Shown piece by piece: positions 39,032 through 47,987 of a stretch of 64,000 nt of DNA; the first letter of the stretch is position 1, and each line of letters starts with the position of its first letter. The stretch spans positions 1,870,001 through 1,934,000 of the forward strand of contig NZ_CP034015.1 of assembly GCF_003855395.1 (NCBI RefSeq). Direction: 5' to 3'. Made by a program: the position numbers and the translations under genes. The notes under the pieces were generated by a model. The model made no database searches. It was not told the origin of the DNA and saw nothing but the letters and a program-made list of their open reading frames with translations. The DNA comes from Shewanella livingstonensis (lineage in GTDB: Bacteria; Pseudomonadota; Gammaproteobacteria; Enterobacterales; Shewanellaceae).

Positions 39032-40123
39032 ATGAATGAACCTACAAACAGTTCGTCGATAAAAAAATCACAACTATTTACCGAATCTGATCTCATTGTG
39101 ATAGAAGACGGTCATTCAGCAGAAGAGCCTATCAAACCGAATAAATCGTTCGACGATATTGACTTTATTTGTGAACAAACCTTAGTAGCATTACCTGCGA
39201 CGATGGAAGACAGTATTAAACCTGCTAAAACTAAGCGGTGGTCACTATTGGCCAAATTATCGATTTTGGGTCTAGTGTTATTGGTCATAGTACAAACTGT
39301 GATGGGGTTGATTGATTCTTTCCAACAAAGTCCGTGGTTATTTGGCTTTTATGCGGCGGTGTTATCCATTGTGAGTTTATGGGCCACAATCATTACGGTT
39401 AAAGAATGGCGCAAATTAGTTAATCTTAAAAAGGTTAGTGATCATCAAGCTACCGCAGAGCGATTATCACAAAGTATGCAAATGGGTGAGGCCAAATCAT
39501 TTTTGGCGCCGATACTGGAAAAATACCCAAATACCCAAGCTAAGCAGCAATATTTACAAGCCTGTAGCCATGAACATAATGATGCAGAAATTGTATTATT
39601 ATTTGAAGATATCGTGTTATCCGAGCGCGATTTACTGGCCAAAAAACGCGTTAACCGCTTTGCTGCTGAGTCGGCATTATTATTAGCAGCAAGCCCATTA
39701 GCTGCACTGGATATGGCGATTATCTTGTGGCGAAATCAAAAAATGATTAATGAAGTCGCTGCCATTTATGCAGTAGAATTGGGGTACTGGAGCCGAATAA
39801 AACTTATTCGTAGCATTGTAGTTAATATTATTTATGCTGGTAGTACCGAGGTGATTACCGATTTAGGTACCCAATTATTATCGGTAGAAATGACGGGGAA
39901 ATTATCTGCTCGCATTGCACAGGGACTTGGCGGCGGGCTGCTCACTGCAAGACTCGGGTATCAAGCGATGACCTTGTGTCGTCCTATCGCCTTTAATAAA
40001 CAAAATAAGCCTAAATTATCCCACGTTCATCAGCATTTATTGGGTGAATTAAAACAGTTTACTGCGTCTATGATGTCTAAAAATAAACCCAAAAAAACTC
40101 AAACCGTCGATATGAATGAATAA
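39032..40123 (+). CDS. ycjF: YcjF, UPF0283 inner-membrane protein
   Basis: A 363-residue protein with two close membrane helices (about 75-115), a coiled middle part and a C-terminal DUF697-like domain (GGGLLTARLGYQAMTLCRP). E. coli YcjF has 353 residues. Always paired with ycjX; function unknown, membrane stress linked. An acidic N-terminal region of about 65 residues precedes the helices. Confidence 0.9.
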   Translation: MNEPTNSSSIKKSQLFTESDLIVIEDGHSAEEPIKPNKSFDDIDFICEQTLVALPATMEDSIKPAKTKRWSLLAKLSILGLVLLVIVQTVMGLIDSFQQSPWLFGFYAAVLSIVSLWATIITVKEWRKLVNLKKVSDHQATAERLSQSMQMGEAKSFLAPILEKYPNTQAKQQYLQACSHEHNDAEIVLLFEDIVLSERDLLAKKRVNRFAAESALLLAASPLAALDMAIILWRNQKMINEVAAIYAVELGYWSRIKLIRSIVVNIIYAGSTEVITDLGTQLLSVEMTGKLSARIAQGLGGGLLTARLGYQAMTLCRPIAFNKQNKPKLSHVHQHLLGELKQFTASMMSKNKPKKTQTVDMNE

Positions 40124-40267
40124 AAATGATGTATTTTTTTTGTACAACTTGAATTTGTTGACTACAGTTAGCATCCGATGCGGAAACCCTACAGCATTCC
40201 GAATCGCTCGAGCTTGGTAATGGAGAAGGACACATACCAGCAAATCAAGGACAGAAAGGAGAATCTA

Positions 40268-40603
40268 ATGAGATCATTGACATTAACGGTATTATCTATG
40301 GGCTTGTGCTGCTTGTTAAGTAGTCACTCTTATGCGGCAGAAACGGCCAAAACAATGGCTGAACCTACCCAGAAAGTCACTAAAACGATTGATAAAAAAT
40401 CATCAGTTATGCAAAAGGTTAATATCAATAAAGCTAGCGCAGAGGAATTACAATCACTGAAAGGTATTGGTCAAGCCAAAGCAAAAGCGATTGTTGATTA
40501 TCGAACTAAAAACGGTAAGTTTACCGATTTACAACAGCTAACGATGGTGAGTGGTATTGGAGAGAAGTTAGTCAGCCAGAATACTGAAAATATGAGCTTT
40601 TAA
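40268..40603 (+). CDS. ComEA-family helix-hairpin-helix protein
   Basis: A 111-residue protein with a signal peptide ending near SSHSYA (residue 21) and a C-terminal ComEA domain with two HhH motifs (NINKASAEELQSLKGIGQAKAKAIVDYR and FTDLQQLTMVSGIGEKLV, each partly cited). Such proteins bind DNA in the periplasm during uptake. ATG 40268 has AAGGAGA just upstream. Monocistronic with a terminator. Confidence 0.88.
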   Translation: MRSLTLTVLSMGLCCLLSSHSYAAETAKTMAEPTQKVTKTIDKKSSVMQKVNINKASAEELQSLKGIGQAKAKAIVDYRTKNGKFTDLQQLTMVSGIGEKLVSQNTENMSF

Positions 40604-40618
40604 GCAATAGTATTAAAA

Positions 40619-40647
40619 TAAAACGGAAGCAATGGCTTCCGTTTTTT
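40619..40647. terminator. Terminator between the ComEA gene and yciK
   Basis: CGGAAGC and GCTTCCG stem, four-base loop, A tract before and T run after; usable from both sides. Confidence 0.85.
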
Positions 40648-40685
40648 ATGCCAGCGAGATAGTTATTAAGCAGAATAAAGCTTAA

Positions 40686-41423
40686 CTATTGAGCATTGAA
40701 TGCTTGACCATTTGTACCTAGAGACTCACCACCCATCAAAAATAAATAGGTAGGCATAATTTGCTCGGCTGTTTTCAGTGTTTGTGGATCTTCAGCGGGA
40801 TAAGCTTTAGCGCGCATTTCAGTACGAGTAGCGCCAGGATTGATACTATTCACTCTAACATGAGTATTGTCACACTCATCGGCTAGTACTTGCATCATGC
40901 CTTCGGTGGCAAATTTAGAAAATGCATAAGGCCCCCAATAAGCACGACCTTTTCGTCCAACACCGCTTGAAGTAAATATGATGGAAGCATGTTCAGCTTT
41001 ACGCATGATGGGTAATAACGACTTGGTCATAATGGCTTGAGCCGTGACATTTACCTTTAAAATAGCTTCAAGAGAAGTTAAATCAATATGCTCAAATGGG
41101 CCCAACGCTCCTAGTTGAGATGCGTTATGCAACAAACCATCTAAATGACCAAACTGCTCGGCAATCGTGTCTGCCATATCAATATAATTCTGTTCGGTGG
41201 CCCCCTTCATATCTAACGGCACAATGGCTGGTTTTGGGTAACCGGCATTTACAATTTCATCATAGACATTTTCAAGTTTTTTTACGGTCTTACCGAGTAA
41301 AATTACGGTGGCGCCGTGTTTGGCAAATTCAATTGAAGCTGCACGACCAATACCGTCACCGGCACCAGTCACTAAGATTGTTTTGCTATTGAGTAAATCT
41401 TTTGCTGCTTGATATTCCAACAT
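40686..41423 (-). CDS. yciK: YciK-like short-chain dehydrogenase
   Basis: A 245-residue SDR oxidoreductase. The cofactor motif TGAGDGIGR is at 19-27, the HNAS strand follows near residue 95, Ser and YxxxK (YAFSK) complete the active site, and the C-terminal TYLFLMGGESLGTNGQ is typical of YciK. E. coli YciK is 252 residues. Substrate unknown. Convergent with the ComEA-like gene. Confidence 0.88.
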   Translation of the reverse strand: MLEYQAAKDLLNSKTILVTGAGDGIGRAASIEFAKHGATVILLGKTVKKLENVYDEIVNAGYPKPAIVPLDMKGATEQNYIDMADTIAEQFGHLDGLLHNASQLGALGPFEHIDLTSLEAILKVNVTAQAIMTKSLLPIMRKAEHASIIFTSSGVGRKGRAYWGPYAFSKFATEGMMQVLADECDNTHVRVNSINPGATRTEMRAKAYPAEDPQTLKTAEQIMPTYLFLMGGESLGTNGQAFNAQ

Positions 41424-41585
41424 GATTAATTATTTCCTCTACGCGCAATCGCCCGTCAAATCTAGAACCGGATAAAAAATAAACGACCGTTTGAAACAAA
41501 TGATTAATAATTGTGTCTGAATAGGTCATTTGTATGTAACAAACTTGTAGCTAACTCAATAATTTTGCGTTAACTTGAGAATAGT

Positions 41586-41607
41586 TAAGGACTAACATAA
41601 GTCCTTA
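41586..41607. repeat. Leader hairpin before the VolA-like lipase
   Basis: TAAGGACT and AGTCCTTA form a perfect stem around a six-base loop. Further on TTGGGGAAAA occurs twice (41640-41649 and 41670-41679); the second copy supplies the ribosome site. Confidence 0.4.
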
Positions 41608-41682
41608 TGGTCGCATGATAGGACTATTGTGACCAATTCTTGGGGAAAACAAAATTATTAAAACAAGATTTGGGGAAAAAAG

Positions 41683-44169
41683 ATGAAAAGACTCATTTTG
41701 GGTGTTGCAATAACATCTGCTCTTGGCTTAACAGCATGTGGTGGTGACACCTTTAACGAAGCAAAAGCTAACGCTGAACCGTTAGTGCCTGTTTCACATA
41801 TGCAGTTTGATCCTGCTAATAGCAAATTACCATTACCAAACGATTTACTTTTTAGTGGCACAACCGATGGCACATTAAATATACCAGGTGAAGATGGTGT
41901 TGATTATGTTAACCCTCAGCTAGCATTGGGTGCATTAGATGGCTGGTCTACCAGCTCACCTATTTCAATTACTGTTGAACTTGCCAATGATTTACAAGGT
42001 AATCCATTAACCTTAGATGCCGCTTCGGTATTTCAGCCTGGTGCAGTTCGCATGTTTGAAGCGACAGTGGGCGGTGCATTATCAAGTGATGCAGAATGTA
42101 AATCGGCACCTTCTGTTTCAGCTTGTAAAGTAGGTGAAGAGCTTCAGTTTGGTGTTGACTTTGTATCAAAAGCATCAGGAAATAAAGTTGCCATAGTACC
42201 AATTAAGCCATTAAAAGCAGGTCAGTCTTATATCTATGTTACGACTGATCTTATCCAAGATTCACTAGGGCGTGGCATTGCACCATCTACAACATATGGT
42301 CTTTTAAAGTTAGATTTTGAAACGCAGCAACTTGAAACAGAACAACAAAAAATGCTGCAGTTTTTAGTTAATAGCTATGAAAAGGGCGTTGCAGAAACAC
42401 ACGGTGTGGATCCCGAATCGATTAGTTTCTCTGGTTTATTCACCACTCAATCTGTAGCTGATGTATATGAAACCACCAAGCTATTGATGGCCTCTAACCC
42501 GGCTTATACTCCAGCATTTGTACAGACACCTACGCCAACAGGATTGACAGTTGCTCAGGCAGCAGGATTAACGCCAGCAGCGGGTGCTGCTTATGTTGTC
42601 GCTAATATGGCAGATCTTTATACCGCAACAATTAAGCTGCCTATTTACAGTAATTGTTCATCAGCAAGCTGTGTTATTCCAATCGTCAATGGTGCACCTA
42701 CAGCACCCAATGGTCGTTGGTTTGCTCAAGGTGATAGCCCTGTATCAGTATTGCTAGCATTACAAGCTGGTACATTAAGCCAAGCTAACTTCTTTACACA
42801 AGCATCTGATAATGGAGTTGATCCTCAAGCAGCGTTAGGCAATCCTGCATTGCTTGCCGGTAAACAGTGGAAACTTGATGATGGTACGGCTGCAGATAAA
42901 ACCAAACATTTAACTAAGTTTAATCCTATACCGGCTATTAAAGGTTATGAAACTGTCCCAGTTCAAATTACCTTGCCTAATGCGGCTAAACTTGCGGCAT
43001 TTACTGCTGCGCAAGGTGGAACCTTTGTTCCACCAACAAATGGTTGGCCAACAACAATAGCAATGCATGGTTTAGGTGGCGGTAAAGAAATGGCACTAGC
43101 TTATGCTGGTACATATGCTGCTGCGGGTATTGCTACTATCGCAATTGATATGCCATTACACGGTGCTCGCTCATTTGATTTAGATAAAGACGGCACCTAT
43201 GAGATTTCTGCTACAGACCCTTCATTCGGTCCAGTGGTTGGAACACCTAATGCATTCAAAAATGGTAACCCATTAGTGTTTGTTAATATTTCCAGCACAT
43301 TGACCGTACGAGATAACTTCCGTCAAGCAACCTTTGACCAATTAGGTTTACGATTATTACTGACAGGAATGGCGCAAAAATTAGCTGCTGCAGGACAACC
43401 TCAAGTATTTGATGTGTCTAAAATCAGTGCCCAAGGCCTGAGTTTGGGTGGCATAGTTGGCACCACATTCTCAACTTATGCAAGTACTGGATTAGTTAAT
43501 CCATCGACAGGTGATGTGTTACCTAATGCATATGCAATTAATGCTACATCATTAGTTGCTCCAGCGGGTGGTTTAGCGGGTGCGTTTGCTGGCTCTGCTG
43601 CATTTGGACCAGTATTGTTTAGTAACATAACTTCATCGAGCACTTTCATCGCGCTTGTGACCGCCGCAAATAAAGCGGGTTATGCTACAGACAGTCCTGA
43701 GTACGCAGCATTGGTGCAGGCGGTGTATGCCGAGTTTATCCCGACCTTTGCTTTTGCAGTACAAACAGCGATTGATTCAGCGGATCCGATCAACCATGGC
43801 GCAAAATTAGCCGCTACGGGTTTACCGGTACATTTGATTGAAATTGTTGGTGATGGTGCAGGTAACTTAGGTGACCAAACCTTACCAAACAGTGTTGAAG
43901 GATTCCCGTTGTCGGGTACTGAGCCACTAATCACATCACTAGGTCTTGAGTGTTTTGATACAACTATGCCTGGTTCTGGTGCTGTCCGCTTCTCTAAAGG
44001 CCATCACAGTTCGATAGTGAGCCCACGTGAGACATCTGCGACAGATGGTATGGCAGCCAAAGCAACGGTTGAAATGCAGACCCAAGTAGCTGGTTTTGCA
44101 AAAACAGCTGGTTTAGGTCAAGCGACAGTTGTTGTGACTAATAGCGATGTGATCCAAGCTTGTAACTAA
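41683..44169 (+). CDS. VolA/Pla-1-family lipoprotein lipase
   Basis: An 828-residue lipoprotein with a lipobox LTAC at Cys19 and the family start LPLPNDLLFSGT. The serine-hydrolase nucleophile is Ser587 in GLSLG, with HGLGGGKE forming an oxyanion region about 120 residues earlier. VolA of Vibrio is a surface lysophospholipase that releases fatty acids from external lipids. A terminator follows; no regulator or fatty-acid transporter is adjacent. Confidence 0.88.
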   Translation: MKRLILGVAITSALGLTACGGDTFNEAKANAEPLVPVSHMQFDPANSKLPLPNDLLFSGTTDGTLNIPGEDGVDYVNPQLALGALDGWSTSSPISITVELANDLQGNPLTLDAASVFQPGAVRMFEATVGGALSSDAECKSAPSVSACKVGEELQFGVDFVSKASGNKVAIVPIKPLKAGQSYIYVTTDLIQDSLGRGIAPSTTYGLLKLDFETQQLETEQQKMLQFLVNSYEKGVAETHGVDPESISFSGLFTTQSVADVYETTKLLMASNPAYTPAFVQTPTPTGLTVAQAAGLTPAAGAAYVVANMADLYTATIKLPIYSNCSSASCVIPIVNGAPTAPNGRWFAQGDSPVSVLLALQAGTLSQANFFTQASDNGVDPQAALGNPALLAGKQWKLDDGTAADKTKHLTKFNPIPAIKGYETVPVQITLPNAAKLAAFTAAQGGTFVPPTNGWPTTIAMHGLGGGKEMALAYAGTYAAAGIATIAIDMPLHGARSFDLDKDGTYEISATDPSFGPVVGTPNAFKNGNPLVFVNISSTLTVRDNFRQATFDQLGLRLLLTGMAQKLAAAGQPQVFDVSKISAQGLSLGGIVGTTFSTYASTGLVNPSTGDVLPNAYAINATSLVAPAGGLAGAFAGSAAFGPVLFSNITSSSTFIALVTAANKAGYATDSPEYAALVQAVYAEFIPTFAFAVQTAIDSADPINHGAKLAATGLPVHLIEIVGDGAGNLGDQTLPNSVEGFPLSGTEPLITSLGLECFDTTMPGSGAVRFSKGHHSSIVSPRETSATDGMAAKATVEMQTQVAGFAKTAGLGQATVVVTNSDVIQACN

Positions 44170-44196
44170 TATTGACTAATTAGTCGCTATTATCTT

Positions 44197-44227
44197 AAAA
44201 AACCCAGCAATTAGCTGGGTTTTTTAT
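44197..44227 (+). terminator. Terminator after the VolA-like gene
   Basis: AAAAAACCCAGC and GCTGGGTTTTTT pair perfectly around AATTA. Confidence 0.92.
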
Positions 44228-44291
44228 TGTCTACTTATTGGGTATTGCTGTTAAAATAGCGCGAGATTGTCATCCCTGTATGGAGCGAGAT

Positions 44292-45302
44292 TTGGAATTT
44301 TTATATGAATACGGCCTATTTTTAGCAAAATCGGTAACCATTGTTGTTGCGATTCTAGCGGTAGTAATATTTGTGCTGGCGAGCAGCATGAAAAATAAAT
44401 CTGATAAAGGTGAGTTAAGACTGACTGATATTTCAGAAGATCTTATGCAGCTTAAGCATCAGTTAAAAGAAGAGTTACTGTCTAAAAAGCAATTTAAAGC
44501 TTATGAAAAGCAAGTAAAAGCAGACGAAAAAGCCGCTGAGAAGCAAGATTTAATTAAAGGCAAAGTGTTCGTTATTGATTTTAAAGGCAGTATTGATGCC
44601 AACGAAGTCGCGTCATTGCGTGAAGAAGTCACCGCCATTCTAACCATTGCCGATAAAGATGACCAAGTGTTGGTTAATGTTGAAAGTGGTGGTGGCATGG
44701 TACATGGATATGGCTTGGCTTCAAGCCAGTTAGATCGTTTACGCCAAGCCAATATTCCACTGTCAATTTGTATTGATAAGGTTGCCGCAAGCGGTGGCTA
44801 TATGATGGCGTGTGTGGCAAATAAAGTGTATGCAGCCCCTTTTGCTATTGTCGGTTCTATTGGTGTTGTTGCGCAGGTGCCTAACTTCAATCGTTTGCTT
44901 AAAAAGCATGATATTGATTATGAACAGCATACAGCCGGTGACTTTAAGCGTACTTTAACCATTTTTGGTGAGAATACCGATGAAGGCCGCGCTAAGTTTC
45001 AGCAAGAGTTAGAAGAAACTCACGTGTTATTTAAAGAGTTTGTTGGCCGTTACCGTCCTGATATGGATATTGCTAAAGTCGCCACTGGCGAGCATTGGTA
45101 TGGTCAACAAGCGATTGATCTAGGACTGATTGATGAGGTTTCTACTAGTGATGATGTGATTTTAGGTTTAGTTAACACTCATCAGGTGATCAGAATTAGA
45201 TATCAAATGAAGAAAAAGCTAGCCGATAAAATTGCTCATGGTGCCTCGTTATCAGTCAATACTGTGATGAATCGCTTAGCCGAGCGTAATCAGTCAGTTT
45301 AG
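44292..45302 (+). CDS. sohB: SohB, inner-membrane S49 serine peptidase
   Basis: A 336-residue SppA-like peptidase with an N-terminal membrane helix (about 8-32). The catalytic serine region is KVAASGGYMMACVANK and the general-base lysine lies near FKRTLTIFGEN. E. coli SohB has 349 residues. I favour the TTG at 44292, reading (M)EFLYEYGLFLAK, since GGAGCGAG stands at the right distance; ATG 44280 or the longer 44238 frame would put the ribosome site inside the gene. Confidence 0.9.
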   Translation: MEFLYEYGLFLAKSVTIVVAILAVVIFVLASSMKNKSDKGELRLTDISEDLMQLKHQLKEELLSKKQFKAYEKQVKADEKAAEKQDLIKGKVFVIDFKGSIDANEVASLREEVTAILTIADKDDQVLVNVESGGGMVHGYGLASSQLDRLRQANIPLSICIDKVAASGGYMMACVANKVYAAPFAIVGSIGVVAQVPNFNRLLKKHDIDYEQHTAGDFKRTLTIFGENTDEGRAKFQQELEETHVLFKEFVGRYRPDMDIAKVATGEHWYGQQAIDLGLIDEVSTSDDVILGLVNTHQVIRIRYQMKKKLADKIAHGASLSVNTVMNRLAERNQSV

Positions 45303-45328
45303 CCACTAAAGTGTTATAGATTAACAGC

Positions 45329-45356
45329 AAAACGACAGCCGAGGCTGTCGTTTTTA
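45329..45356. terminator. Terminator between sohB and the DUF3083 gene
   Basis: CGACAGC-CGAG-GCTGTCG with flanking A and T tracts, suitable for both convergent genes. Confidence 0.88.
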
Positions 45357-45378
45357 ATACCACAAAATCTATTAGTAA

Positions 45379-46446
45379 TTAAGCTTTGTAACTAATGTGC
45401 TGATGGAAACGTAAAATGACATCTATGTGTTCTTTATCGATGTCAAACTCATTGGTGAATAGGCGTAAAGCCTCTTCTACTTGGTTCATAAAGCGCCCAT
45501 AACCTTCATCCGTTTCATCACTTTTACCCGCCACAATCACAAACCGAAAAGCATCTACAAGCTTATTAGCATCCCAGTGGCAAATAGGCTCAGGTGATTC
45601 TGAGTGAGGATCAAAACCAATCATCTGAAATTCATTTGTACTGGTTAATTGCTCATACTTACTGTTACGAACAAGTGGTAATTTGCCATTGGCGACAACA
45701 GCAACACGATTTAACTGCTTACTTTTTGTTGCTTGAATAAACTTATCGCATACATTTTGATACAGACTTGAAAAGTCAGTAGCATTATTTGCAAGTAATT
45801 GTCTTTTTATACGTCGTTCTACCGGTATGTTGATAGTGACATAATTGAGCGTGCTAACATTTTCAGGTAGCTCACAATGACGACGATGATAGCGACTGTC
45901 TACAGCACGTAATTTATAGCCGTAGGTTTCTTTTAGTCCCTTAGCTTTAGCAAAAAAGTCATAAGAAATATGCTGGTGGTCACGCACTTTAATCGGCACA
46001 TCTTTTACTGGTAGTAGTGGCTTTAACTCGGCAATAAATTTTTGTACATGCGAGTGAAATGCAGCCGAATTACTGCGAAGGTCATTACCTGTGGCTAAAA
46101 ATACGATTCTGAGTTTTCTAGCTCGAAAGCCCGCAACGCTGTGTAAACGGTTTGCTTCATGGTGAGCTGGATTATAGAAGAAACGTAATTGTTCATCTGA
46201 GTTTAAACAATAGGCTTCACTGTGAAAACGTACCATAGGTAGCTTATCGGTGGTCACCACATGGACGTTATACAATTCTTGTTTTTCGGCTAATTGATAA
46301 ACAAGTTTACTAAATTCATCGTAACAAGCGTCTAAATTACTGTACGCACTAAGGTATTCATCAGTTAACGGGAAACCAATGGTGATGTATTGATTTTTAC
46401 GTGTAGCGGTTGGCAAGTATACTTTTTTTTGACGACTGACGGACAT
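45379..46446 (-). CDS. DUF3083-family protein with internal duplication
   Basis: A 355-residue soluble protein without signal peptide or membrane helix. Two related halves are visible, about 18-165 and 199-355: each has a beta-strand start (QYITIGFPL, NYVTINIPV), a KLP(M/L)VR motif (68-73 and 255-260), an FxIVxxAG-like strand, and ends with HQHISY (157-162 and 348-353). I associate it with DUF3083, found in Shewanella and relatives; function unknown. Divergent from nothing close; upstream 172 bases are AT-rich. Confidence 0.7.
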   Translation of the reverse strand: MSVSRQKKVYLPTATRKNQYITIGFPLTDEYLSAYSNLDACYDEFSKLVYQLAEKQELYNVHVVTTDKLPMVRFHSEAYCLNSDEQLRFFYNPAHHEANRLHSVAGFRARKLRIVFLATGNDLRSNSAAFHSHVQKFIAELKPLLPVKDVPIKVRDHQHISYDFFAKAKGLKETYGYKLRAVDSRYHRRHCELPENVSTLNYVTINIPVERRIKRQLLANNATDFSSLYQNVCDKFIQATKSKQLNRVAVVANGKLPLVRNSKYEQLTSTNEFQMIGFDPHSESPEPICHWDANKLVDAFRFVIVAGKSDETDEGYGRFMNQVEEALRLFTNEFDIDKEHIDVILRFHQHISYKA

Positions 46447-46618
46447 ATTATTTCCTTATTGCCTTTATTGTTGTCTAAAGTTTATCGTTAGTTATTGGTG
46501 TTATTTAATGTGCTTGCTGTGTCCATTTTAAACATTGATGCTTAAAATAAAATACTTTTCGATCACTTTATTAAAATGTTTTTAACAGAGTGAGTAAAAC
46601 TTGTTCGCTTTTAGGTGT

Positions 46619-47206
46619 TTACTCAGATATTACTTGGTTGATCCAAGGTAACATCCATTGCGTAATAATCGGTTGAGCTTGTTCATTTGGGTGAATGCCG
46701 TCTCGTTGCATCAGTGCCTTGTCTGCGGCAATATCTTGCATGAAAAAAGGGATTAGCTTAATACTATATTCTTCAGATAATTGGTGGTAAATCTGAGTAA
46801 ATGATTTGGCATACCTAGGTCCGTAATTAGGTGGTACCATAATCTCGGTCAGTAAAACTTTGGTGCCGTGTTGCTGAGATAGGCTAATGATTTTTGTAAG
46901 ATTTGATTTCAATTTGTTAGGTGGAAAACCTCGCAACCCGTCGTTACCGCCTAGCTCAATTATAACCAGATCTGGCTGGCTTGATGCCAGTAAACTTGGG
47001 AGCCTACGCAATCCTCCCGCTGTTGTTTCACCACTAACAGAACCATTAATAATTTGATGTTGTGGCAGCTCATCACGGAGTAATTGAACCCATCCTTGTT
47101 CTTCTGACATGCCATAACCTGCACTTAAGCTATCACCCAAGACCAAAATCGTGGCAGCATAGGATGGTACACTCATAACTATCAGTAAAAACCCGCTGGT
47201 AAGCAC
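46619..47206 (-). CDS. tesA: Multifunctional acyl-CoA thioesterase/protease I/lysophospholipase
   Basis: A periplasmic SGNH hydrolase: nucleophile motif GDSLSAGYG, GGNDG and the C-terminal DGIHP carrying Asp and His. The signal peptide is LTSGFLLIVMSVPSYA. The start is uncertain: GTG 47206 is used here (195 aa), but that leaves no positive N-region; ATG 47272 would add KR before the hydrophobic core and overlap the divergent ABC gene by 35 bases, with GAGG upstream. E. coli has the same tesA/ybbA divergence. Confidence 0.88.
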   Translation of the reverse strand: MLTSGFLLIVMSVPSYAATILVLGDSLSAGYGMSEEQGWVQLLRDELPQHQIINGSVSGETTAGGLRRLPSLLASSQPDLVIIELGGNDGLRGFPPNKLKSNLTKIISLSQQHGTKVLLTEIMVPPNYGPRYAKSFTQIYHQLSEEYSIKLIPFFMQDIAADKALMQRDGIHPNEQAQPIITQWMLPWINQVISE

Positions 47207-47237
47207 GCGTTTAAGTGACGAATATAAGAAGGATTGT

Positions 47238-47987
47238 ATGTCTAATAATATCGATCGAAATACCAGTGCCATTACTGTAACTAACCTCAATAAAACTGTT
47301 GTGACCCAAGAGGGAGAGTTGACTATCCTCAACGGCATCAATATAGATGTCAAGCAAGGAGACAGTATTGCCATTTTGGGACCATCAGGTTCAGGTAAGT
47401 CGACATTGCTGGGATTACTTGCTGCATTAGACACGCCGACCTCCGGTGAGATAATGTTAGATGGCGTGGCATTATCTGGATTAAACGAAGAGCAAAAGGC
47501 CGCGCTGCGTAAGCAAAAGGTCAGTTTTATCTTCCAGTCATTTATGTTGGTAGATACCTTAACCGCGCTTGAAAACGTGATGTTACCTGCAGAGCTTGCA
47601 GGGGTTAAAGAGGCCAAGCAAAAAGCCCAAGCCATGCTAGAACGTGTTGGCTTATCTCATCGATTAAATCACTTACCGAAACAATTATCCGGTGGTGAAC
47701 AGCAACGCGTGGCAATTGCCAGAGCCTTTATTTGCGAACCTAAAGTGTTATTTGCAGATGAACCTACAGGCAACTTAGACAGTGTAAATGGCGATAAAAT
47801 TGCTGATATGCTGTTTGCGTTAAACCAAGAAAGTGACACCACGTTGGTATTGGTGACTCATGACTTACACCTTGCTAAGCGTTGCGCACGCCAATTAGTG
47901 ATGGAAAATGGTCATTTATCTGAACCATACGCAGATAATCTTAAGGCTGCCCATGTGAGCGCGGAACCTGCTGCGGAGGTTAATTAA
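47238..47987 (+). CDS. ybbA: YbbA-like ABC transporter ATPase
   Basis: A 249-residue LolD/MacB-type ATPase: Walker A GPSGSGKS at 48-55, signature LSGGEQQR, Walker B VLFADEPTGNLD. Works with the large permease that follows; the two share one base. E. coli YbbA-YbbP beside tesA is the same arrangement. Function not established; export or extraction of membrane substrates is inferred. Confidence 0.92.
   Translation: MSNNIDRNTSAITVTNLNKTVVTQEGELTILNGINIDVKQGDSIAILGPSGSGKSTLLGLLAALDTPTSGEIMLDGVALSGLNEEQKAALRKQKVSFIFQSFMLVDTLTALENVMLPAELAGVKEAKQKAQAMLERVGLSHRLNHLPKQLSGGEQQRVAIARAFICEPKVLFADEPTGNLDSVNGDKIADMLFALNQESDTTLVLVTHDLHLAKRCARQLVMENGHLSEPYADNLKAAHVSAEPAAEVN

Noticed and set aside
47207..47635. 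Long upstream extension of the tesA frame
   Set aside because: Most of it is the antisense of ybbA and does not resemble TesA; only the ATG at 47272 remains a possible start.
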